64,000 nucleotides of DNA, from the NCBI GenBank assembly GCA_963695415.1, contig CAVOGL010000008.1, forward strand, positions 124,001-188,000, read 5' to 3'. Both the position numbers and the translations under genes were made by a program. This DNA comes from CAVXWV01 sp963695415. Lineage in GTDB: Bacteria > Chloroflexota > Anaerolineae > Anaerolineales > UBA4823. The notes beneath the pieces were generated by a model. It was not told the DNA's origin, searched no databases, and saw only the letters and a program-made list of their open reading frames with translations. Positions 1-6,897 of this stretch are shown here, in pieces (positions within the stretch are counted from its first letter, which is position 1; each line of letters opens with the position of its first letter).

Positions 1-926
1 CGGATGCCAGCCTCAAGCCAACATCCCTGCCGCCTGCATTTAAATGGACTGTCTTGAGCACAGCTTCGGGATCGATGCGCTGGTCGAAGGCAAGGAAAAG
101 TACGGGCTCGAGGGGCTGGGGGATATCGGCTGGGTGCCAGCGAACGACTACCGGGGGAGGCGTGCTGAACGTCCACTCGACCGAGGCCTCCAGGGTCCCG
201 CCCGCGGCTGATTTCGTACCGGCGGGGATGGTGGCGGTATAGCTTGTTGCTTTGGGGAAGCGGTCGATCAGGGCGGAATCGTACTCGAAGGTCAGCGTCT
301 TCGTGCCCAGCCAGCGCCAGGTGCCTTCCAGGGCTGGCTCGATCTGCACGGGCACGTCACCAGCCTGCAGGTCCTCGATCGTCGCCAGGGGCACCATGGG
401 CTGGTTAAAGGTCACGCTGAGGAAAGGCGCCACGGGGATCTCGCCTTCGGGCGAATAGCGCAGGACTTTTAACGGACCGGCTTCGACCTGTTCTGGCGGG
501 GCGACAGCGTCTTCGGACGGGAATGTGGTCTCGACCGTATCACCGGTGCGCGGCGGGGGGATGGGCTCCTGTGCCAGGCGGAAATCGACCTGGTCTTCGG
601 GTGCAGCAGGGATGGCAGGCAGGCGCCCCAGGATGCGGTCGACCTCTTCCTGGGTCAGCGGATCGCCTGCAATGTAGCTGACAGAATTCGGCGCGCTGCG
701 GCTGGGGGTTGCCTTCGCTGAGGGAAATCATCATCCCGCCTCCTTCCTCACCGAATGTGGTGACAGTGGTGGTTTCGAAGTTAATGCCGGAAGGGATGGT
801 GGTGGTTCGTGAGCCGGGTTTTATCGTGTTCCAGTTATAGACAATGAGAAAAATCCCGGCGGCGAGCAGGATGACTGCCCCGAGCGCGAGGAACCAGTAT
901 TTTTTGAGCAGGTTTTTCAGGTTCAT
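1..926 (-). CDS. Alpha-2-macroglobulin family protein, N-terminal part (partial, one frame break)
   Basis: This is the start of a large membrane-anchored bacterial alpha-2-macroglobulin, a protease-trapping envelope protein. The reading frame is open to base 1, so only about 308 residues are in the window. ATG at 926 is preceded by GGAGGG eight bases upstream and is preferred over a GTG six bases earlier. Residues 1-32 hold a Lys-rich start and one hydrophobic segment (signal anchor). After a Pro-rich stretch comes an Ig-like MG1-type region containing 'VTFNQPM', 'GTWRWLGTKTLTFEYD' and 'AGTKSAAGGTLEA', which is typical of this family in Chloroflexota. One extra base in the GGG at 722-724 shifts the frame. 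Removing it joins MMISS to AKATPSRSAPNSVSYIAGDPL and restores one reading. The thioester region lies outside the window. The family call rests on the MG1-like text and is fairly sure. Confidence 0.75.
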
Positions 927-1102
927 GACCACATCCCTCCGTTGTGGCAGTGGGCGTGGTAAAGGAGTGATCGCCCACTGACTGAATTATATAACGTTTG
1001 CAGGGAGGGATTGGTTCCCATGTACTTAAGTGTTAGCCTGTGCTATTCTCCAGCTAACCGTTGACTACGCTTCTTGGACTTACCACGAGTATACGTTGTA
1101 GA

Positions 1103-1139
1103 TTGCACAAAACCGCATTTGTGTTGCGGATTTGTGCAA
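1103..1139. promoter_or_regulatory. Strong inverted repeat upstream of aldo/keto reductase
   Basis: TTGCACAAAACCGCA (1103-1117) and TGCGGATTTGTGCAA (1125-1139) pair with a single mismatch around a 7-base loop. A TATAAT follows at 1151-1156, about 60 bases before the reductase start. The position suggests a regulator operator just upstream of a promoter. No convincing -35 box was found, and a hairpin acting on RNA is also possible. The rest of the spacer 927-1214 shows nothing else recognisable. Confidence 0.5.
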
Positions 1140-1214
1140 AAACACTTTGGTATAATCCCCCAATCCGTTTAACGACAACCTGCGCAGCACAACTCCAACT
1201 AAGGACCTCAATTC

Positions 1215-2051
1215 ATGACCTTATCCATCCACTCCACCCTCCCCCTCAACAACGGCGTCACCATGCCCGTCCTCGGCCTCGGCACATTCAAATCCGCCCA
1301 GGGCAAAGAGACCCAGGAGGCGGTGCGCTGGGCGCTCGAGGCAGGCTACCGCCACATCGACACCGCCGCCATCTACGGCAACGAAGACGGATGTAGGTGC
1401 GGGCATCCGCCAGAGCGGCGTGCCGCGCAAGGAGATCTTCATCACTACCAAGGTGTGGAACGGCGACCAGGGCTACGACTCAACCCTGCGAGCCTACGAT
1501 GAGAGCCTGAAAAAGCTGGGGGTGGAGACGGTCGACCTGTACCTGATCCACTGGCCCATCCGCGGCACCTGGCAGGACACCTGGCGCGCCCTGGTGCGTA
1601 TCTATGAAGAGAAGCGCGTAGGTGCCATCGGGGTGAGTAATTTTACCGTCAGGCACCTGAAAGAGCTGCTGGCGAGATCAGCCCGGTCGTTCCTGCCGTC
1701 AACCAGTTCGAGGTGCAGGTCTTCTTCCAGCGCCAGGAGCTGGTCGATTTCTGCCAGGAGAAAGGCATCACTGTGACCAGCTACAGCCCTCTCACCCGCG
1801 GGCGCAAGCTGGACGATCCTGGACTGGTGGCTATCGCTAAGAAATACGGCAAGACGACGGCGCAGCTGATGATCCGCTGGACACTGCAGAAGGGTATGAT
1901 CGTGATCCCCAAGTCAGTGCGACGCGAGCGCATCCACGAGAACGCGGATGTGTTCGATTTCGAGATCAGCGCCGCGGACATGGCAGCCCTGGCAGGCATG
2001 GACGAGGAATTCCAGACCATACGCCCCTCCTTCATGGACGGGGAGTGGTAA
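1215..2051 (+). CDS. Aldo/keto reductase (two frame breaks)
   Basis: An NADPH-dependent aldo/keto reductase of the short AKR5-like type (2,5-diketo-gluconate reductase/glyoxal reductase group), about 278 residues when reconstructed. It reduces aldehydes or ketones in the cytosol. Family signatures are in order: 'GLGTFKS', 'GYRHIDTAAIYGNE' (catalytic Asp and Tyr), 'FITTKVWN' (catalytic Lys), 'YLIHWP' (His), 'GVSNF', and 'IPKSVRRERIHEN' near the C-terminus. The frame breaks twice. An extra G at 1389-1390 gives EDG instead of EDDVGAGIRQSGVP. A missing G at 1671-1672 gives LLARS instead of LLGEISPVVPAVNQFE. Both are in short G runs, so sequence error is more likely than decay. The MFS gene follows after 7 bases, suggesting co-transcription. 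The substrate cannot be told from sequence. Confidence 0.85.
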
Positions 2052-2058
2052 CCCGGAG

Positions 2059-3267
2059 ATGACTACCCTCAAGGCACGCATCACCCAGACCTGGAACTAC
2101 GAACGCATCGGGCGTGAGTTGATCCTTTTCGCTATCACAACCTTCGTCATCGCCATGTCGGCGAGCATGTACGATTCGGTGTTCAATAATTTCCTCAACG
2201 ACCGCTTCACCATGACCGGATTCCAGCGTTCGTTCCTGGAATTCCCGCGTGAGCTGCCCGGATTCCTGGTGGTCTTCCTTTCAGCAGGATTATGGTTCCT
2301 GTGCAGCCGGCGGCTGGGCGTGCTGTCGATGGCGTTGAGCGCGGTCGGTGCGCTGCTGATCGCCTTCCTTTCCTCCAGCTATGCCATCATGGTGATCTGG
2401 CTGTTCATCTACAGCACCGGGCAGCATCTCTTCATGCCTATATCATCGACAATCGGGATGGAGCTTGCCAAAGCGGGGAAGACGGGTCAGCGCCTGGGGC
2501 AGTTGAATTCAGTACGCAATATCGCCGTCATTTCCGGCTCCACGCTGGTGGTGGTCGGTTTCCGCTACCTGGGGATGACGTTCCAGCAAACGTTCGTGAT
2601 GTCGGCGGTGCTCTTCGCCGCTGCCGCAGTGCTGATGGCGTTTATGAAACGCGGGCAGGTGCAGCCAGCCAAAACGCACATCAAGCTGCATCGCGAGTAC
2701 AAGTGGTTCTATATCCTGGCAATCCTCTTCGGCTCGCGCAAGCAGTTGTTCATCACCTTCGCACCCTGGGTGTTGGTGACAGTGTTCGACCAGCCCACGG
2801 AGATCATCGCCCTGCTGATCACGATCGGCGGCATTATCGGCATTTTCTTCCAGCCGCTGCTGGGCTGGACAATCGACCGCCTGGGTGAGCGTAAGATCCT
2901 GGCGATCGACGCCGTTTTGCTGGTGTTTGTGTGCTTCGGTTACGGATTTTCGAAGAATTTCTTTGCGGCGAATGTGGCATTTATCATTGCCTGTGTATGC
3001 TACGTCTTCGACCAGCTGTTGTTCGGCGTGGGAATCGCGCGTTCGACATATTTAAAGAAGATCGCCATGGACCCGGGCGATGTGCAGCCTGCGCTGGCGG
3101 CTTCGGTAACGATCGACCATGTCTTCTCGATCTCGGTGGCGCTGCTGGGCGGGGTGATCTGGAATGTGTACGGCTACCAGTACGTGTTTCTGTTGGGGAT
3201 GGTGATCGCAGGCTTTTCTTTCCTGACCGCGCTGCGGATTACGGTGCCGGAGGGGGCACAGGCTTAA
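2059..3267 (+). CDS. MFS transporter
   Basis: A major facilitator superfamily permease of about 402 residues with roughly 12 hydrophobic segments. ATG at 2059 lies 7 bases after the reductase stop; GGGGAG inside the end of the reductase could serve as ribosome site, and the frame is open further upstream without hydrophobic content, which favours this start. Recognisable points are an N-terminal helix with 'YDSVFNNFLNDRF', a cytoplasmic loop between the two halves with basic residues ('KRGQVQPAKTHIKLHREYKW'), and the MFS-type loop 'GWTIDRLGERKIL' in the second half. Adjacent co-directional aldo/keto reductase suggests a common small-molecule substrate such as a sugar or aldehyde, but this is inference. 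The direction of transport is not known. Confidence 0.8.
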   Translation: MTTLKARITQTWNYERIGRELILFAITTFVIAMSASMYDSVFNNFLNDRFTMTGFQRSFLEFPRELPGFLVVFLSAGLWFLCSRRLGVLSMALSAVGALLIAFLSSSYAIMVIWLFIYSTGQHLFMPISSTIGMELAKAGKTGQRLGQLNSVRNIAVISGSTLVVVGFRYLGMTFQQTFVMSAVLFAAAAVLMAFMKRGQVQPAKTHIKLHREYKWFYILAILFGSRKQLFITFAPWVLVTVFDQPTEIIALLITIGGIIGIFFQPLLGWTIDRLGERKILAIDAVLLVFVCFGYGFSKNFFAANVAFIIACVCYVFDQLLFGVGIARSTYLKKIAMDPGDVQPALAASVTIDHVFSISVALLGGVIWNVYGYQYVFLLGMVIAGFSFLTALRITVPEGAQA

Positions 3268-3284
3268 AAATCACTAAAGCAACC

Positions 3285-3396
3285 ACGGATTACGCCGCTT
3301 CGCTAATAGATTTCACGGAAATTTTCAAACCATTCGGAGTGTTCAAATTTATAAAAAAACTCCGCGTTCCTGGCGGGCTCTGCGTGAGAATCCAGA
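3285..3396. repeat. Intergenic repeat family, copy 1 (CCACGGATTACG / CTCTGCGTGAG type)
   Basis: The spacer after the MFS gene holds 'aaccacggattacg...tttcacgga' followed by 'ctccgcgtt...ctctgcgtgag'. The same vocabulary recurs at 4989-5106, 6661-6702 and 10890-10962. It is a noncoding intergenic element with partial dyad symmetry, probably a dispersed REP-like or MITE-like family. Copy 1 is the most degraded. Confidence 0.5.
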
Positions 3397-3410
3397 ATAA
3401 TACAACAGGA

Positions 3411-3428
3411 AAGTGACATTTGTCACTT
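3411..3428. promoter_or_regulatory. 18-bp palindrome upstream of the Fur-type gene
   Basis: AAGTGACATTTGTCACTT has two perfect 8-base arms (AAGTGACA / TGTCACTT) around TT. It lies 80-100 bases before the Fur-family start and 30 bases before the Fur-box-like site. It looks like a dimer-binding operator, possibly for another regulator. Confidence 0.5.
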
Positions 3429-3454
3429 GAAATGTACCTTATTTTGTGCATAAT

Positions 3455-3478
3455 TGATAATGAGAATTAGTCTCAATA
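3455..3478 (+). promoter_or_regulatory. Fur-box-like operator
   Basis: 'TGATAATGAGAATTAGTCTCA' matches the classical GATAATGATAATCATTATC theme: a TGATAAT half followed by the dyad TGAGA-ATTAG-TCTCA (3461-3475). It ends about 32 bases before the Fur-family start codon, where it would cover the promoter. Autoregulation of the regulator-ZIP operon by metal is the simplest reading. Confidence 0.6.
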
Positions 3479-3509
3479 AGGAGCGCACATACAGACCGGC
3501 GAGGTACGG

Positions 3510-3980
3510 ATGGAAATCGATGCGAATATCCTGAAAACATTTCACAGCTCAGGTTACCGGCTCACCCACCAGCGGCAGCTGGTGCTCCAGGTGCTCTCAC
3601 ACAGCTCCGGGCATCTCGACGCCGAAACCGTTTACCTGAAGGCAAAGGCTGTCGACCCACGCATCAGTATGGCGACGGTTTACCGTTCTCTGGCGTTCTT
3701 TAAAGAGCTGGGTATCGTAGCAGAACATCCTTTAGGTGAGAACCACGGTCATTTTGAGCCCGCTTACCCCAACCCGCATTACCACTTCACCTGTCTGAGC
3801 TGCGGGGAAGTGATCGAGTTCCCCGCTCCGCAGGTGATGGAGATCGCTGAAGCCCTGAGCCGTGAGCGAGAATTGGTCATCAGGGATATGCATTTACATT
3901 TCAGCGGTTTTTGTGCGCATTGCCAGTCTGAGGCACCTGAGCCTGGATTGGATATGGTGACAGAGGCTGACCGCCTGTGA
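3510..3980 (+). CDS. Fur family metalloregulator (Fur/Zur/PerR type)
   Basis: A 156-residue ferric-uptake-regulator family repressor. Residues 1-80 form the winged helix ('GYRLTHQRQLVLQVL', then 'SMATVYRSLAFFKELGIV', the recognition helix). Residues 81-140 form the metal-binding dimerisation domain with H81, H90 and H92, C95/C98 ('HFTCLSCGEVIEF') and the second pair C135/C138 ('GFCAHC'). Both CxxC pairs of the structural zinc site are intact. It overlaps the ZIP transporter gene by four bases, so the two form an operon behind a Fur-box-like site. The ZIP partner favours iron, zinc or manganese control. Which metal is sensed cannot be decided from the sequence, so Zur is as likely as Fur. Confidence 0.88.
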   Translation: MEIDANILKTFHSSGYRLTHQRQLVLQVLSHSSGHLDAETVYLKAKAVDPRISMATVYRSLAFFKELGIVAEHPLGENHGHFEPAYPNPHYHFTCLSCGEVIEFPAPQVMEIAEALSRERELVIRDMHLHFSGFCAHCQSEAPEPGLDMVTEADRL

Positions 3981-4978
3981 ACATATTTCAGGGTGGGATG
4001 GATTGGCAGCTGTTCGGGACGGTGATCCTGGCAAGCCTGATCGCCGGGCTGGGAACCGGTTTAGGCGGTTTGATTGCCGTTGTGCGGCGCCCGGGGCGCA
4101 GATCATTTGGTTTGTTGATGGGCATTGCTTCCGGGGTGATGATCACGCTGGCGTTCTTAGAACTGGTCAACGAGGCCTGGGAGTTGGCTGGATTCCTGAC
4201 GGCGACTATTGGATTCGCTGCAGGAGCTCTTTTCATGTTCCTGGTCGATTTCTTCGTCCCGCATATCCGCTTTGGAGAACGAGAGACGGATACGATCCAG
4301 CCTCCTGTGACAGCCGCTCCAGCGCGTGACAACGCTGCCAGGGTAGCGGCGCCGAAAGCAGGACATTTCTCACGCATGGTCGCCATTTCAGGCGCTGCAG
4401 ATATGGCTGGAGACAAAGCAATATTCGATTCCCCCTACCACGGCGACCATGCCCGCCAGGGAATGCGGCGCGGGCAGCATGGCAGGAGAAGGAAGGGCGG
4501 TTTCCGGCAGCGTAACGTGATCCACGATCACAAATTGTTGACCACTGGTTTGCTGATTGCCATCGGCATCTCGATCCACAACATCCCGGAGGGCATCGCC
4601 GTGGGGGCAGGCTTCATGCACATGCCTAAATTCGGGTTGTTCATCGCCCTGGCGATCATGCTGCACAACATCCCGGAGGGGATCGCGGTGGCAATGCCGC
4701 TGTGCAAGAGCGGGGTATGCCCCTGGGATTCGTTCAAAGCGGCATTATTTTCAGGTCTGGCAGAACCGATTGGGGCATTGATCGCGGTGCTGTTCCTGGC
4801 ATCGTTCGAAGCCTTGATCCCGGCAGCGCTGGCGTTTGCGGGAGGTGTGATGGTGTTTATCACTTTGGACGAGCTGGTGCCGGCGGCGCGTGAGCACGGT
4901 CACCAGCATTTCACCGCCATCGGCATCATCATGGGGGCGATCTTTGTGTTTGTGCTTTCGGGGGTGTTTGGGGTGTAG
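3977..4978 (+). CDS. ZIP family divalent metal transporter
   Basis: A 333-residue ZIP (ZRT/IRT-like) membrane protein that would bring zinc, iron or manganese across the inner membrane. It starts with GTG overlapping the regulator stop; an ATG at 3998 is an alternative. Three hydrophobic segments lead to a long hydrophilic loop (about residues 100-185) that is rich in Arg, Gly and His. The core motif 'HNIPEGIA' then occurs twice, near residues 200 and 232, in the two metal-binding helices, as in ZupT/GufA-type ZIPs. The C-terminal part has three more helices, with 'LDELVPAAREHGHQH' before the last. The translational coupling to a Fur-family gene strongly suggests metal-responsive uptake. Confidence 0.88.
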   Translation: MNIFQGGMDWQLFGTVILASLIAGLGTGLGGLIAVVRRPGRRSFGLLMGIASGVMITLAFLELVNEAWELAGFLTATIGFAAGALFMFLVDFFVPHIRFGERETDTIQPPVTAAPARDNAARVAAPKAGHFSRMVAISGAADMAGDKAIFDSPYHGDHARQGMRRGQHGRRRKGGFRQRNVIHDHKLLTTGLLIAIGISIHNIPEGIAVGAGFMHMPKFGLFIALAIMLHNIPEGIAVAMPLCKSGVCPWDSFKAALFSGLAEPIGALIAVLFLASFEALIPAALAFAGGVMVFITLDELVPAAREHGHQHFTAIGIIMGAIFVFVLSGVFGV

Positions 4979-4988
4979 TTGGTGGAAA

Positions 4989-5106
4989 TTAACCACAGAT
5001 TTCACAGATTTCACGGACTTTTTTGTTAGATCAGGCAGAGCACGCGGAGAGCGCAGAGTTTCTCGGGTCTTCTCTCCGCGTGGCTTTGCGTACTCTGCGT
5101 GATTAA
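4989..5106. repeat. Intergenic repeat family, copy 2; hairpin between convergent genes
   Basis: Begins with 'aaccacagatttcacagatttcacgg', then CACGCGGAGAG (5041-5051) pairs perfectly with CTCTCCGCGTG (5072-5082), with an outer GCAGAG/CTCTGC pair extending the stem. It sits between the converging ZIP and DUF3179 genes and could act as a bidirectional terminator. It is the clearest member of the family. Confidence 0.65.
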
Positions 5107-5123
5107 ATTTTGACAGGATATAT

Positions 5124-6638
5124 TCATTCAGAAGGATGGTAAATTTCCGTGTTTGGGAAGAAGGCGAACCAGCCGAACCAGTATGCCAGGTGCCCGGGGA
5201 GACGGGGAAGGGACTGCCCGTCCGGACCGAGCAGGGCTTGCTCGGTAACCTGCCAGGGGTCTCCATTCTCGTCCAGGAGGGTGTCAGGCGCTTCTCCCGG
5301 AAGGAAGGCGTGGTCGCCGCGTTCGAAGGCACGCACCTCACCACCGCTGTTGTAACTGACTTCCCCAACGCGCAGGTTGCTGCCCTGCACGTCCACGCTG
5401 CCGCGCTGCGCCACCAGGACGAGGGGCATCTCGCCAAGCGTGTCGTTGACTACCTGCTCATCAACCAGTACTTCCAGCGGGTATGCCTTGGGGAGTCCGT
5501 TTAGCTGGATGGCGTAGACGCGCGATTTGGGCGGCAGTTCATCGCTGCGCTGCCAGACGGGGAACATCATGGTCGCATCGGAGAAATAATCTCCATAGGC
5601 TGCTCCGGGCGAATACGGACGGTCGTAGCCTGTTTCCAGTGAGAGCACCAGCGTGCCTGGGTGCTGCTGGCGCCAATCCTCCCAGCGGGTGAGCACCAGG
5701 GGCAGGATGGTCAATTTAACATCCTTGTCTGCCAGTTCGCCCAGGACCGGCTCCCCGGTGAGCTGGTTCCACAGGGTGCGCGTCTGGCGGTCATACATCA
5801 GCTTGTTGCTGCGAAAAAGGAAGCCGGATGAGCCGAAAGTGTAGGTGTTCCCGTCCGGGGCGCGCCCGTCGTAGGCGATGCCGGAACCGCACAGGGTGCA
5901 GTAAGCCAGGGATACCGGCACCCCTCCCACAACGTCGTTCGCCATCTCGTGCCAATCCATGATGCGCAACGGGTAAGCTCTTGCTTCTCCGTTGATGGCG
6001 ATACCGAAGACCGGCTCGTTCTCGCCCAGGTAAGCGGCTTCGTCTGCCGGGATCATGGGTGGGTTGTCCAACGCCGGGATGCCGTCCACAACAACGCCGC
6101 CCCATTGGATCTCCTCAACGCGGATGCGTCTGGGGTGTTCGTCCCGGAGGAAATCGCCAAAGCCCGGGTCGATCTGTGCCAGCAGCCTTCCCTTCCAGCC
6201 TGTGAAACCAGGCGGCGGCTCGATGTCAGTTCCGCCATACCACTCCACCCAACGCTGCCAGTCGTAATGGAAATCCTGACCGCTTATCGATTCCAGGGTG
6301 CCCACCAGGGCGCTAAAGTCCATGCCAGGTACGATACCCACCTGCGCGGCGTAGAGCAGCTCGATCAATACCGGGATGAAGCGGTCATCGCCGGAAGTCT
6401 GGATCTGCTGCAGCGCCAGGCGCTTGACTTCCGTGTCCATGGTCGAGAGCGCGTCCATCAGGCTGAGAGCGTTGTCATCGGAGAATCGCGAGGTCGGGAT
6501 GGAAATTGGTGTACCTGGGGCTGGTTGGGCAGCTGTGGGAGCAGCGGTTGGCGCGCAGGCAGTAATGAGCATAACAGCGGTGAAAATGAAGACTGCCAGG
6601 TGGGAATGACGTTTGATGGAAAAAAGATAGTTTGGCAA
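5124..6638 (-). CDS. DUF3179 domain-containing lipoprotein
   Basis: A 504-residue exported protein. The N-terminus is a lipoprotein signal: basic start, hydrophobic core, then 'LITAC' with the lipid-modified Cys at 28. After a Thr/Pro/Ala linker comes a region of about 100 residues that looks HEAT-like and helical ('MDTEVKRLALQQIQTSGDDRFIP'). The DUF3179 domain follows from about residue 165, with the family's conserved 'PADEAAYLGENEPVFGI', 'GEARAYPL', 'WHEMAND', 'GVPVSLAYCTLCGSGIAYDG', 'LWNQLTGE' and 'RSDELPPKSRVYA'. The two Cys of the CTLCG motif are intact. The family's biochemical function is not established. The gene stands alone on the minus strand, bounded at both ends by the CGCAGAG repeat family. 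Confidence 0.85.
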   Translation of the reverse strand: MPNYLFSIKRHSHLAVFIFTAVMLITACAPTAAPTAAQPAPGTPISIPTSRFSDDNALSLMDALSTMDTEVKRLALQQIQTSGDDRFIPVLIELLYAAQVGIVPGMDFSALVGTLESISGQDFHYDWQRWVEWYGGTDIEPPPGFTGWKGRLLAQIDPGFGDFLRDEHPRRIRVEEIQWGGVVVDGIPALDNPPMIPADEAAYLGENEPVFGIAINGEARAYPLRIMDWHEMANDVVGGVPVSLAYCTLCGSGIAYDGRAPDGNTYTFGSSGFLFRSNKLMYDRQTRTLWNQLTGEPVLGELADKDVKLTILPLVLTRWEDWRQQHPGTLVLSLETGYDRPYSPGAAYGDYFSDATMMFPVWQRSDELPPKSRVYAIQLNGLPKAYPLEVLVDEQVVNDTLGEMPLVLVAQRGSVDVQGSNLRVGEVSYNSGGEVRAFERGDHAFLPGEAPDTLLDENGDPWQVTEQALLGPDGQSLPRLPGHLAYWFGWFAFFPNTEIYHPSE

Positions 6639-6660
6639 CGGTCATGTCTCCAGGATAACG

Positions 6661-6702
6661 AGGGCTCTGGCTCTCGCTGAGATCGCAGAGAGCGCAGAGT
6701 GT
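6661..6702. repeat. Intergenic repeat family, copy 3 (short)
   Basis: 'gagggctctggctctcgctgagatcgcagagagcgcagag' repeats the GCAGAG/CTCTGC vocabulary of the other copies and can fold through GCTCTCGCTGAG with the GCAGAGAGC part. It lies just upstream of the DUF3179 start. No promoter could be separated from it. Confidence 0.4.
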
Positions 6703-6837
6703 AGTGATTGTATTTTAGGTGGAAGTTGTTATCGAATTCTTACCGGGGGATTAAGAGGTTAAGAAGAGAAATGTGGGGAGGATGGCGGTTTGAAATCCTG
6801 TTTTACGGATGCGAGATTGAACAGGGCGGTGGGTAGC

Positions 6838-6870
6838 AAAACCCGCCCTCCGGTACTCTGGGGGGCGGGT
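6838..6870 (-). terminator. Hairpin terminator of the redox-signalling operon
   Basis: ACCCGCC (6841-6847) and GGCGGGT (6864-6870) form a 7-base GC stem. Read on the minus strand the stem is followed by TTTT. It lies 28 bases past the stop of the histidine kinase gene. Confidence 0.6.
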
Positions 6871-6897
6871 ATTTATTGTTAGATTTATCTGTTTTGT

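Noticed and set aside
5136..5504. Plus-strand open frame opposite the DUF3179 gene
   Set aside because: It mirrors the reading of the DUF3179 gene on the other strand and shows no family features; it is a shadow of a high-GC coding sequence.
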